Source: Acidimicrobiales bacterium
GTDB taxonomy: Bacteria; Actinomycetota; Acidimicrobiia; Acidimicrobiales; SZUA-35
Direction of reading: 5' to 3'
DNA length: 64,000 nt
Assembly (NCBI GenBank): GCA_020630065.1
Contig: JAHDCC010000001.1
Span: 175,566 to 239,565, forward strand
In this document: piece after piece, positions 38,263 to 46,247 of the stretch
Position numbering within the stretch: position 1 is the stretch's first letter
Layout: each line of letters starts with the position of its first letter
Notes under the pieces: generated by a model
Seen by the model: only the letters and a program-made list of their open reading frames with translations
What the model was told of the DNA's origin: nothing
The model's database searches: none
Position numbers and translations under genes: made by a program

Positions 38263-38547
38263 ATGGTTGCCGAGACCCACAGCACATTTGAAGACCTCAA
38301 CCGGTCGGACATTCTTGATTTCGTACTTGGTGAGCTGCTTGATGTTCCTCAATCAGAACCTGAGGCGGGTCGTCGCTTACTGAGTTCGTTTGGGCTTGAC
38401 GATCTCTTAGAGGTCGCTAAGTTGGCTGAGCTGATAGGCGAGGAGTACGGCGAGCGTACGTTGGTTGGGGCGGTGTTGGACGAAGTCGATGAAACGTGGA
38501 GCGTGGCCGACTTGGTCACCGCTTTGTATCCAGATTTAGCCGACTGA
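38263..38547 (+). CDS. Acyl-carrier-protein-like small protein lacking the carrier serine
   Basis: A 94-residue acidic protein. The middle reads FGLDDLLEVAKLAELIGEEY and the end WSVADLVTALYPDLAD, following the ACP pattern D-S-L-x-x-V-E-L...-T-V-x-D-L-V, but the DSL phosphopantetheine serine is replaced (DDL). It may bind partners without carrying acyl groups, or be a distant four-helix protein. It starts 36 bp after the membrane-protein gene and its 3' end overlaps the convergent AraC gene by 12 bp. Confidence is high for coding, low for function. Confidence 0.6.
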   Translation: MVAETHSTFEDLNRSDILDFVLGELLDVPQSEPEAGRRLLSSFGLDDLLEVAKLAELIGEEYGERTLVGAVLDEVDETWSVADLVTALYPDLAD

Positions 38548-39408
38548 AGTAGTCTCCGGTCGGCGTCGCCAAGCTGTGGGGGAGAGCCCGACGATCTTGG
38601 TGAACGATCGGCTAAACGCGGACTGGCTCGAAAAGCCGACCTGTTGGGCAACGGCGGAGACGGTTGTATTGGATTCGAGTTTTTGCATTGCGAGTTCGAC
38701 CCGCAACCTTGACAGGTACGTCATTGGTGGAACGCCGACGATTCGGCCAAACTCGGTGGAGAAACTAGTTCGTGACATCAGAGCGAGTCCGGCTAGGTCT
38801 TTGACCGTCCAGTGTTTGGTCGGGCTTTCGTGCATTGCGAATAGAGCAGCTCCTATCTTATTGTCGGCCAATCCAGCCAGGACTCCCGTCAGGTTGTCGC
38901 CTTCTTCGAGTCGTTCCCGTAGAAGTTGGATGATCAGTACTTCTGATAGGCGGTTTAGGCTGGCAGATGCGGCTTCTCCGGCTGATTCGAGTTCTGTGAA
39001 CATTACGTCGACTGTTCCAGCTAAGGAACGGTGGTGGTCGAGCTCAAGCGAAATGACGTCAGGCAATGACGCAGCAAACGGGCTTTTATCCCCACCTCGG
39101 AATGTGATCCGGACACAAATTACTTCTGTTGGGTCGTCGGCCATTGGACGGTACCCGTGATCGTACGGGCGTGGATAGAACAGGAGGCTGGTTGGTTCAT
39201 GTGTTTGTTCATGGCCGTCGTGATTGGTGACGACACGCCCGCCCCGGGCTATGTGTAGTAGCGCTCCCGGCTTGTCGGAAGAGAACTCGTATGCGTGGCA
39301 TAACTCGCCCGCGTAGAAGGTGGATGCCTCGAGGCTGAAATGTTTGAGTAGGCATCCAAGCCTGCTGCCTCTCTCAAGCCTTTGAAAATCGTCTGAACGA
39401 TTGGTCAT
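38536..39408 (-). CDS. AraC-family transcriptional regulator
   Basis: A 290-residue regulator: an N-terminal cupin-like sensing domain (HIARGGRVVTNHDGHE region) and a C-terminal AraC DNA-binding domain with both helix-turn-helix motifs (WTVKDLAGLALMSRTSF, then VSAVAQQVGFSSQSAFSRSF). It is divergent from the AhpD-like gene at 39487 (78-bp gap), which it most likely activates. This regulator-enzyme pairing is common for cupin/AraC regulators and small oxidoreductases. Confidence 0.9.
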   Translation of the reverse strand: MTNRSDDFQRLERGSRLGCLLKHFSLEASTFYAGELCHAYEFSSDKPGALLHIARGGRVVTNHDGHEQTHEPTSLLFYPRPYDHGYRPMADDPTEVICVRITFRGGDKSPFAASLPDVISLELDHHRSLAGTVDVMFTELESAGEAASASLNRLSEVLIIQLLRERLEEGDNLTGVLAGLADNKIGAALFAMHESPTKHWTVKDLAGLALMSRTSFSTEFGRIVGVPPMTYLSRLRVELAMQKLESNTTVSAVAQQVGFSSQSAFSRSFTKIVGLSPTAWRRRPETTSVG

Positions 39409-39486
39409 AGATAGTGTATCTTAGGTGACTTATCGTTCGATGGTGGGTTGTAGCGTAGAAATTCTTACGAAAGAAAGGACCCCCCC

Positions 39487-40053
39487 ATGAGCGACTATTA
39501 TCAAATGCAAAGCCTCGAACTAGTAGGTGATGAACAGGCCTCAGCCGAAGTCGAAGAGTTGTTTGCACCGTCACGCTCTTCGCTTGGGTTTGTACCAAAC
39601 ATGTACCGAGCGATGGCCCAGCAACCGAGTCTGTTGAAACAATACCTGGACGGATACGCCCGATTCAGAAAAACAACGGCATTCAACCCAGCAGAACAAG
39701 AAGTTGTTCTTCTCGCTATTAGCTACGACAACGAATGCCACTACTGCACTGCGGCTCACAGTATGGTGGCCGACAAAGTCTCAGACGTTCCAGAACCGGT
39801 GTTGACCGCTATCCGTTCCGGATCTTCAATCCCGGACGAGAAACTTTCACGGCTCTATAAGGCAGCAAGATCGATGAGCGCAACCCGCGGACGCCCAAAC
39901 CCGACCGTTATTTCAGACTTTCTAGCTGCGGGATATACCGAGCAAGATCTACTGTCCATTTTGTTGGCCTTATCGGTCAAAGCGATCAGTAACTATACGA
40001 ATCACTTATTTGAAACGCCGGTAGACGACGCCTTCTCGGATTACACACAATAG
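39487..40053 (+). CDS. AhpD-like / carboxymuconolactone decarboxylase-family peroxidase-related protein
   Basis: A 188-residue protein of the AhpD fold. The redox motif Cys84-His-Tyr-Cys87 with His91 (ECHYCTAAH) matches the peroxidase-related branch that reduces peroxides through a thioredoxin-like couple. AAAGGA precedes the ATG by about 8 bases, with a run of seven C between. A strong terminator follows at 40085-40117, so the gene is transcribed alone. The divergent AraC regulator is the likely controller. The exact substrate is unknown. Confidence 0.88.
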   Translation: MSDYYQMQSLELVGDEQASAEVEELFAPSRSSLGFVPNMYRAMAQQPSLLKQYLDGYARFRKTTAFNPAEQEVVLLAISYDNECHYCTAAHSMVADKVSDVPEPVLTAIRSGSSIPDEKLSRLYKAARSMSATRGRPNPTVISDFLAAGYTEQDLLSILLALSVKAISNYTNHLFETPVDDAFSDYTQ

Positions 40054-40084
40054 TCCAAGCACTGCTGGCCTAGATGACGATCAA

Positions 40085-40120
40085 CCCCCGAACGCCTGTA
40101 TGGCGGCTCGGGGGTTTGTT
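40085..40120 (+). terminator. Rho-independent terminator after the AhpD-like gene
   Basis: CCCCCGA (40085-40091) pairs with TCGGGGG (40108-40114), with an inner CGCC (40093-40096) and GGCG (40102-40105), followed by TTTGTTCGTTTT. The compact GC-rich stem plus T-rich tail is a textbook intrinsic terminator. Confidence 0.9.
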
Positions 40121-40238
40121 CGTTTTGGTCCTGGCGGCGAGATAGGTTGTAGTGGGCGCTGGTCAGCCGTCGTGGTCTAGTCGTTTTCTTTTTTTAAGAA
40201 TCGTGCAAGAAATTGTCGTCTTTCGACTGGGTATAGGT

Positions 40239-40724
40239 ATGAGATCAACGACTCAACTGGCGCCAACAGTGTATTCAGAGCGAACGTTCGACGATTTTTA
40301 CTTGGCTGAATATCCTCAGCAGGTCAGACGGTCCTATCTGATGCTGAACTGCGCCGACTTAGCCCAAGATGTCGTCGCAGATGCATTTGCTGAAGTGTTC
40401 AGACGCTGGTCGGATTTACAAGATCCCGGCCCATATCTAAATAAGTGCGTGGTGAATGGCTGTCGTAAAGCGGGAGCAAAGCGGACAAAACAACGAAGCG
40501 AGGCGTTGTCTATTGAAACTCCGGATAAACCAACCAACTTTGAAACCGCCGAGTTCGCTGAGTTACTGATGGGCCTTAGCCATCGGCAACGGGCGTCAAT
40601 CGTTTGTCGGTACTACGGCCGCATGACCGAACAGGAGATCGCAGAAATCCTCGTCTGTCAGCCGGGAACCGTCGGGTCGTTGATTCATAGAGGTCTTGCC
40701 CAACTACGAAAGGAACTAACATGA
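40239..40724 (+). CDS. ECF (group IV) RNA polymerase sigma factor
   Basis: A 161-residue sigma factor. Region 2 reads DLAQDVVADAFAEVFRRW, and region 4 ends MTEQEIAEILVCQPGTVGSLIHRGLAQLR. The frame is open back to 40152, but the earlier residues are not sigma-like, and ATG 40239 gives the normal length. Its last 4 bases overlap the start of a membrane-anchored M15 peptidase (ATGA), in the place usually held by an anti-sigma factor. A cell-envelope signal is therefore likely (inference). Confidence 0.88.
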   Translation: MRSTTQLAPTVYSERTFDDFYLAEYPQQVRRSYLMLNCADLAQDVVADAFAEVFRRWSDLQDPGPYLNKCVVNGCRKAGAKRTKQRSEALSIETPDKPTNFETAEFAELLMGLSHRQRASIVCRYYGRMTEQEIAEILVCQPGTVGSLIHRGLAQLRKELT

Positions 40725-41581
40725 GTGATTCGAATTTCACCCCTCGCGAAGACGAATTCGTGACCCGCATCGAACGGCTCTTGGAAACTCGAGCATCTGA
40801 AATTGATGTGATGAATAGGCAAGAATCAGACCGTCCGCGGTCCGAACCGAATCTGCTTCGTTTAGCCCCGACGAAACCCAATCCTCGACGGCAGCGTTAC
40901 CACTATGTGGCTGCATGTGCAGCGTCAGTCGCTCTGCTAGTTGCTGGCGTGACGATATACAGAGTCAGCCAGCCCGGAACGGAAGAATCGTCCTCGGTCA
41001 GTCATGCTCGATTGGTCGAAGATGCAACTGGGGAACCTGCCGACGCAGTCGACCGGGCCGACGAAACCGTCGTGTTACCTTCACCTACAACGACGATTCT
41101 GCCGCCACCGCAGCCGCCGTCAACGGTGGCCCCACCGTTGCCTGATGATGAGCCACTGCCAGAGTCTTCTGATCTCGTTGGAGTGCCAAAAGCTGATTTG
41201 AGGACGGTCGGCGGTATCACAGTCCATGCAGATGTGGCACCGGATCTCGAACGGATGCTCGCAGCAGCCAACGACGACGGAATCGTGTTCGAAGGCGGTG
41301 GCTATCGTAGCCCGGACATACAAATCGCTGTCAGACGCCAAAATTGCGGCACCACCGACTACGACATTTACGAAAAACCTGCCTCAGAATGCCGACCGCC
41401 TACCGCCCGACCTGGAGTATCCGCCCATGAGAAAGGAACCGCCGTGGACCTTCTCGTCGACGGAAGCCACATCAAGCGTGATACAGACGAGTTCGAATGG
41501 CTCTCAGCACATGCCGAAAACTACGGATTTATAAACACTCACGAAGGTGAGCCTTGGCATTGGGAATGGGAATCAGACTAG
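40721..41581 (+). CDS. Membrane-anchored M15 D,D-carboxypeptidase-like protein, possible anti-sigma
   Basis: A 286-residue type II membrane protein: cytoplasmic residues 1-58 (acidic then basic), one TM at about 62-80 (VAACAASVALLVAGVTIY), a Pro/Thr-rich linker to about 150, and an extracellular VanY/M15 peptidase domain. The zinc motif SAHEKGTAVD (234-243) supplies His236 and Asp243, and EPWHWE supplies His280; Arg196 (GYRSPD) is also conserved. Known members trim D-Ala from peptidoglycan stems. Translational coupling to an ECF sigma factor, and an N-terminal cytoplasmic segment of anti-sigma size, suggest it also holds the sigma factor (inference). Strong terminator follows. Confidence 0.85.
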   Translation: MSDSNFTPREDEFVTRIERLLETRASEIDVMNRQESDRPRSEPNLLRLAPTKPNPRRQRYHYVAACAASVALLVAGVTIYRVSQPGTEESSSVSHARLVEDATGEPADAVDRADETVVLPSPTTTILPPPQPPSTVAPPLPDDEPLPESSDLVGVPKADLRTVGGITVHADVAPDLERMLAAANDDGIVFEGGGYRSPDIQIAVRRQNCGTTDYDIYEKPASECRPPTARPGVSAHEKGTAVDLLVDGSHIKRDTDEFEWLSAHAENYGFINTHEGEPWHWEWESD

Positions 41582-41600
41582 GCCGCTCACCCAAGAATGC

Positions 41601-41641
41601 TAGAGGCTCTGACTAGGCTTCCCTGCTAGTCAGAGCCTCTA
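41601..41641. terminator. 16-bp perfect hairpin terminator after the sigma/peptidase pair
   Basis: TAGAGGCTCTGACTAG (41601-41616) and its exact complement (41626-41641) flank a 9-base loop. The T-run is missing, yet length and perfection make a transcription stop or a strong RNA boundary likely. It sits 20 bp past the stop codon. Confidence 0.75.
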
Positions 41642-41748
41642 GTAAATTCAACAGCTAGCGTGATTGAGGATCGTAAGCTGGGCAGCAAACGCCTATACTT
41701 TATCGACCCCAATGTGGCGTCGTCTGGTATAAGGTAAAGAGGTTTGTC

Positions 41749-42510
41749 TTGGGTTCGAATAATTGGCGGAATACAAAACGTAAGTGTCTAGTAGCGTCGG
41801 TCGCTTTGACACTGGTCCTCGTGGGCTGTAGCCGAGGAGCAAACCCCAATGCAGCCGATGATGCTGACGAACAGCCCGCTGAAACGTCCGACGAAGGTGG
41901 GTCACCGGCGGAAACAACAGTAGCTCCGACTACCACAGAGCCACCTCCCCCCGAACTAAGCGATCTACGGACCGATCCGGTGTTCGCCGGTAGTAATTCA
42001 GAAGCCGATATCAACGCTGCTATCGATGTCATGACCGAAAACTCGTTCGACTACAACGCAGATGGTCTATCAACGGGGATTGGCGACTGCTCACAACTAA
42101 ACGGCGGCTTTTTAAGTCAATTTCTAGGGGTTGAGCTTGTTGTTCTACCCGACGGTTCTCAACTCACCCAAAGGCCGTACCTGACGTGTAAGTTGGTTGC
42201 CGCTAACGACCCAGAAAAACTACTCGGCCAGATTCACTTTTCGCCCGATGAGGACGGGTTCGGCCCGGGCTGGCGAAGCATGAACAACAGCGGAGAGAAT
42301 TTAACGCCTGTCGCTGGTTTAGGTGACTCTGCTGGATGGTCTGAGGGGGCCGAAAACCAGCAGTTCTTCTCCATTCTCGTCGTGGTTCAAGCTGGCACTC
42401 AAAGCGCTATCGAGTTCAGAAACCCTGATGGGACGCTCTTCGCTCCAGGAAAAATTCCAGGAATGATCGGAGCGTTAAGCCAAGCGACTGCCGATATCTC
42501 TTCCCCATAG
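41749..42510 (+). CDS. Secreted lipoprotein of unknown function
   Basis: A 253-residue protein with basic N-terminus, hydrophobic core and lipobox LVLVGC (Cys27). An acidic Ser/Thr/Pro linker follows, then a globular domain (about 70-253) with two cysteines, in DCSQLNGG and LTCKLV. It starts at TTG; no ATG fits. Resembles small actinobacterial lipoproteins of the DUF3558 kind, but I cannot confirm. Stands alone after the terminator. Confidence 0.75.
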   Translation: MGSNNWRNTKRKCLVASVALTLVLVGCSRGANPNAADDADEQPAETSDEGGSPAETTVAPTTTEPPPPELSDLRTDPVFAGSNSEADINAAIDVMTENSFDYNADGLSTGIGDCSQLNGGFLSQFLGVELVVLPDGSQLTQRPYLTCKLVAANDPEKLLGQIHFSPDEDGFGPGWRSMNNSGENLTPVAGLGDSAGWSEGAENQQFFSILVVVQAGTQSAIEFRNPDGTLFAPGKIPGMIGALSQATADISSP

Positions 42511-42610
42511 GCAACCCGTGTAGTTAGCAACACGTCCGAGCCGATGACAGAGTTTTGGTCTAGCAGAATTCTGAAACCCCACCCAGAAGCTTTGTACACC
42601 GGTTTCAGAG

Positions 42611-42970
42611 CTAGCCAGGATCTGTGAAGGGTTGTGGTTGTGCTGTCGTAAGTTGGAAGAAGCGTTTTACTGCTAGAGCCGCTCGCCGCTCAATTTCTTT
42701 ATTCGACGGCGCTTCCTCGCCAAGGAGGACCCGGATTTGAGTGTCTTCGACTGTTAGCCCGTACAGTAACCGGAACGCTAGATCACTATCTGGTTCCTGA
42801 ATCTCACCGCGCTCATGTAGCTCAGCAAGGTACGTCTCGACGATCGGGCCTACACGGTGTCGTCCGCCTTCTAGCAGCAGCTTGGCTAGCGGCGGCGACG
42901 AAATCGCGGCCCGGTTTAGTGCGATCGCCGCTAGGAAAGTCGGGGCGATCGTCGACAGTATTGGACTACT
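42611..42970 (-). pseudogene. TetR-family regulator remnant, C-terminal ligand domain only
   Basis: Reading leftward to a TAG at 42611-42613, this frame codes TFLAAIALNRAAISSPPLAK, then IVETYLAELHERGEIQEPDS and LAFRLLYGLTVEDTQIRVLL, typical of a TetR C-terminal domain. The helix-turn-helix half is absent: upstream of about 42960 the opposite strand codes a DUF1772 protein, and no HTH is found in any frame. No credible start codon and Shine-Dalgarno precede the fragment. Reads as a gene beheaded by deletion. Confidence 0.75.
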
Positions 42971-43412
42971 TCTCGCCGGACTTTTTGCTGGCTTCTTCTA
43001 CACGTTTTCTATCTCGGTGGTCAGAGGTTTCGGGATCGTCGACAACGCCACCTATGTCGAATCGTTCCAGGCCATCAATGCTACGATCCGTAACGTTGCC
43101 TTTGGTACCGTCTTCTTCGGCCTGCTCCCAGTTCTTATACTCGCCGCAGTTATACACAGAAAAGAGGCTCGTAAGAACGTAGCTATTAGACTGCTCGCTA
43201 TTTCTTTAGTCGTTGCGACTGTCGCCATTACCTTCCTCGGTAACGTGCCCCTGAACGAAACGCTAGCGACGGTCGATAGCACGAATAGCGTCGAGGCTGA
43301 AGCCGCTAGAGCAGACTTCGAGGACGTGTGGAACCAGCTCAACCTCTGGCGTAGCATATTGTCCTTTGGGGCATTGGCGTGTTTGGCCTTCAAAGGTAAA
43401 CCCAGCATCTGA
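42882..43412 (+). CDS. DUF1772 (anthrone oxygenase-like) membrane protein with replaced N-terminus
   Basis: From about residue 26 the protein follows the DUF1772 pattern: GLLLAGLFAGFFYTFSISVV, then three more hydrophobic segments and NVPLNETLA, a hallmark of the family. The first 25 residues from TTG 42882 are antisense to the TetR remnant and not family-like. No ATG, GTG or other TTG lies in frame at the domain start. Probably the original start region was lost in the deletion that beheaded the TetR gene, so expression is doubtful. Confidence 0.65.
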   Translation: MASGGDEIAARFSAIAARKVGAIVDSIGLLLAGLFAGFFYTFSISVVRGFGIVDNATYVESFQAINATIRNVAFGTVFFGLLPVLILAAVIHRKEARKNVAIRLLAISLVVATVAITFLGNVPLNETLATVDSTNSVEAEAARADFEDVWNQLNLWRSILSFGALACLAFKGKPSI

Positions 43413-43499
43413 ATCAAGTCTGACGTTGCGTCAGCCCAAGCAACGAAATGGCATGACTAAACCGGTTCATCAAGAAAAAACAAAATTATTAACCAGCTA

Positions 43500-43526
43500 T
43501 GTCGAATATCTCCGTCTAGGTTCGAC
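43500..43526 (+). promoter_or_regulatory. Candidate ECF42-type promoter
   Basis: TGTCGA (43500-43505) and CGAC (43523-43526) are 17 bases apart, about 50 bp before the DGPF gene. From memory, ECF42 promoters carry TGTCGA at -35 and a CGA-like -10. The position fits autoregulation of the DGPF-sigma pair. Confidence 0.55.
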
Positions 43527-43577
43527 GTAGGGGTGTACGGCAACCGCCTGCGACACAATCCATGAGGAGAAATAGTT

Positions 43578-43937
43578 ATGAAATTTGCTGCGTTGATCTA
43601 TTCCGATGAGACCAATCCGGAAATAAACCCAGATCCCGCCAGCCCCGAATTTGCCCCAATGATGGAGGGGTATATGGGTTTTGGGGCGACGTATAGTGAC
43701 AAGATCGCTGCAGGAGAAGCCCTCCAACCGACCACAACTGCGACCTCGGTGCAGGTTCGTAATGGCGAGACGATTACAACTGACGGACCGTTTGCCGAGA
43801 CAAAAGAGCAGCTGGGAGGATTCTACATTTTGGAATGCGCCGATTTGGATGAAGCGATCGCTATCGCAGCAGACATTCCACACGCAGCCACCGGCACGGT
43901 CGAGGTTCGACCCGTACCGGACTTTGGTGGCGAATAA
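43578..43937 (+). CDS. DGPF / YCII-related domain protein, ECF42 partner
   Basis: A 119-residue YCII-fold protein with the hallmark DGPFAETKEQLGGFY. Such proteins are co-encoded with ECF42 sigma factors and are their main targets; their own biochemical role is unknown. The ATG has GAGGAG 6 bases upstream. The gene lies 18 bp before the sigma factor gene. No anti-sigma is present, as expected for this sigma group. Confidence 0.9.
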   Translation: MKFAALIYSDETNPEINPDPASPEFAPMMEGYMGFGATYSDKIAAGEALQPTTTATSVQVRNGETITTDGPFAETKEQLGGFYILECADLDEAIAIAADIPHAATGTVEVRPVPDFGGE

Positions 43938-43955
43938 CCATACACAAGGCATCGA

Positions 43956-45203
43956 ATGAACGTTCCAAGCGCGTCCGATAGTGAAGGTGATCATATCGCG
44001 CACGTAGCGTCTGAGGAATGGACGAAGGTCGTGGCGGTGTTAACCAGTGAGCTTCGCGATATTGCGTTGGCGGAAGAGGTCACCCAAGATGCGTTCGCTG
44101 CCGCTTTGGAACAATGGCCGTCCTCTGGGGTGCCCCAGCGCCCCGGAGCTTGGCTGCTAACGGTTGCACGTCGGCGGGCCATCGACCGTATTCGTCGAGA
44201 AGCAACCGGACGCTCTAAAGTCGAAACGATAGGTCGGCTTGAGGCCAGACTCAGCCCAGCGGCAGTAGCTATTGATTCGTCACTTGTTCGCGACGAACAG
44301 CTCCAGCTTTTATTTGCCTGTAGCCATCCCGCTCTGTCGGTCGAGGTGCAGCTGGCATTGGTCCTTCGATGCGTTGCCGGTGTGTCCACCCCTGATTTAG
44401 CTGCCGCTTTCCTCATCTCAGAATCAGCAATGGCGCAACGTCTCGTTCGTGGTAAACGAAAGATTAGGGATTCCGCCATTCCACTATCGATGCCAGCTGA
44501 TAGTGAGATTCTGTCTCGAATCAGCGTGGTTCACCAGACAATTTATTTGATCTACAACAATGGCTACGTGCATCCTAGCGGCGAGCTTTTGATCGAAAAC
44601 GACTTGACCGAGGAAGCGATCCGGCTGGCTCGACTAGTAGTACGCCTCATTCCGAGTGATCCCGAAAGCAAAGGACTGTTAGCGCTCTTTTTGCTTTCCG
44701 AATCCCGAAGACCAGCTCGGACCGACTGCGATAACAATCTAGTTCTGCTAGCCGATCAAGACCGGTCGAAATGGGACCAGTCGATGATCTCCGAAGGTAA
44801 CGAACTGATCGCAGCCGCCATACGAAGAGAGCAACCCGGTCCGTATCAGATCCAGGCCGCCATCAACGCATTGCATTGTGACGCAAAAACTGCGGAAGAC
44901 ACTGACTGGCCACAGATAGAGCTGCTTTACCACTCGCTTGTTCAACACACTCCGACTCCGATCGTGAAGCTAAATCTGGCGGTAGCCATATCGATGAGCA
45001 GAGGGCCAGCTGAGGCGCTGCCGTTACTAGATCGTTTGATGCCCGAGTTGGAGAAGTTTCACTACGCTCATGCTGCTCGAGCAGAGATCCTGGTGCGGCT
45101 TGAGCGCTATGAGGAAGCCCGTGCAGCATACAGGGAGGCACTAGAGCTAGTCCGCAACGAGTCGGAACGAACCTTTCTGAACAACGCACTCGCCGAACTA
45201 TGA
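43956..45203 (+). CDS. ECF42-type sigma factor with C-terminal TPR extension
   Basis: A 415-residue sigma factor. Region 2 is in LAEEVTQDAFAAALEQW and GAWLLTVARRRAIDRIRRE; region 4 includes CVAGVSTPDLAAAFLISE. After about residue 180 comes the long extension that defines ECF42, opening with IYLIYNNGYV and ending in TPR-like helices (HAARAEILVRLERYEEARAA). The extension is thought to replace an anti-sigma in sensing. Operon with the DGPF gene upstream. Confidence 0.92.
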   Translation: MNVPSASDSEGDHIAHVASEEWTKVVAVLTSELRDIALAEEVTQDAFAAALEQWPSSGVPQRPGAWLLTVARRRAIDRIRREATGRSKVETIGRLEARLSPAAVAIDSSLVRDEQLQLLFACSHPALSVEVQLALVLRCVAGVSTPDLAAAFLISESAMAQRLVRGKRKIRDSAIPLSMPADSEILSRISVVHQTIYLIYNNGYVHPSGELLIENDLTEEAIRLARLVVRLIPSDPESKGLLALFLLSESRRPARTDCDNNLVLLADQDRSKWDQSMISEGNELIAAAIRREQPGPYQIQAAINALHCDAKTAEDTDWPQIELLYHSLVQHTPTPIVKLNLAVAISMSRGPAEALPLLDRLMPELEKFHYAHAARAEILVRLERYEEARAAYREALELVRNESERTFLNNALAEL

Positions 45204-45282
45204 GGTCTCGAAGCGTTGGTGCAGTTCAGTGTCACATTGCCGATTACTACGGGATTATTTAGCTTCCAGATAGTGTTTAGAT

Positions 45283-46221
45283 ATGGCAAGTAAACCAGAG
45301 CGTCCCAGCCGTCGGACCGGCTCATCTTCATCGGACGGCTCACGTAGACCGTCATCGTCCAAGCCCGGCAGTCGTAGAGGCGGGCCGCGTAGACCTTCTG
45401 AGGATACAAAGATAAACCATCGGCCTCAGCATGCCAGAGGCTCAGGCGAAGCTAAGCCCCGTCGACGCCCTGCTAGCCCAAAGAAGGCAAAGGGTTCCAA
45501 GGGCAAGATTCCTCCTCCACCCGTGCTACGAGACGAAGTAAGTTTTGAACGGGTTGACGACCCTAAACAGCCTGAACGCCGTCGACGTCGCGATACGAAC
45601 TCGATCGACGTGTCTGGTGTGAAGTTTCCTGGAGTGGCTGCGTCAACGGCCACGAAACTCGCTAACCGGTTGGAAGACGCAGCTGTAGCGTTCGAAAAAG
45701 AACGATTCAAAGACGCCGATTCACTGTTGCGTAGTATCCAACAGCTTGCCCCCAGCATTCCCGAGGTGCACGAACTGAGAGGTCTCGTTCACTACCGGAT
45801 GGGCCGATGGGACAAAGCCATCAAAGAACTCGAACAGTTCGCCAACATGACGGGGTCGGTTGATCAACACCCCGTTTGGGCCGACTGTTGTCGGGCCCGC
45901 AAACGTTGGGATGATGTCGACGACCTGTGGTACGCATTGGGTCAAGCGTCCCCGTCGCCTGAACTTATTGAAGAAGGGCGTATCGTCTACGCCGGGTCGC
46001 TAGCAGATCAACAGCGGCTCGACGATGCCATACGCGTTTTAGAAAAAGCGCCGAACCCTCGCCGTAATCCGAAACTCCACCATCTGCGGAGATGGTATGT
46101 GTTGGCTGACCTCTACGAGAGAAGTGGTGATTTGCCTCGGTCTCGTCGGTTGTTTGCACGTATTGTCGAGAACGAACCCGACTTTGGTGACGCGTTTGAG
46201 CGTCGGGAAGCGCTGAGCTAG
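45283..46221 (+). CDS. TPR protein with basic disordered N-terminus
   Basis: A 312-residue protein. Residues 1-105 are Arg, Lys, Ser and Pro rich and probably disordered, possibly RNA-binding. From about 125 come helical tetratricopeptide-like repeats (EDAAVAFEKERFKDADSLL, ELRGLVHYRMGRWDKAIKEL, and later LADLYERSGDLPRSRRLFAR). It lies 26 bp before tlyA in the tlyA-nadK-recN block. Function unknown; its place and basic tail would suit a role near the ribosome or rRNA (inference). Confidence 0.8.
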   Translation: MASKPERPSRRTGSSSSDGSRRPSSSKPGSRRGGPRRPSEDTKINHRPQHARGSGEAKPRRRPASPKKAKGSKGKIPPPPVLRDEVSFERVDDPKQPERRRRRDTNSIDVSGVKFPGVAASTATKLANRLEDAAVAFEKERFKDADSLLRSIQQLAPSIPEVHELRGLVHYRMGRWDKAIKELEQFANMTGSVDQHPVWADCCRARKRWDDVDDLWYALGQASPSPELIEEGRIVYAGSLADQQRLDDAIRVLEKAPNPRRNPKLHHLRRWYVLADLYERSGDLPRSRRLFARIVENEPDFGDAFERREALS

Positions 46222-46247
46222 CTATCCGCCGCAGACTTGATGCCGAG

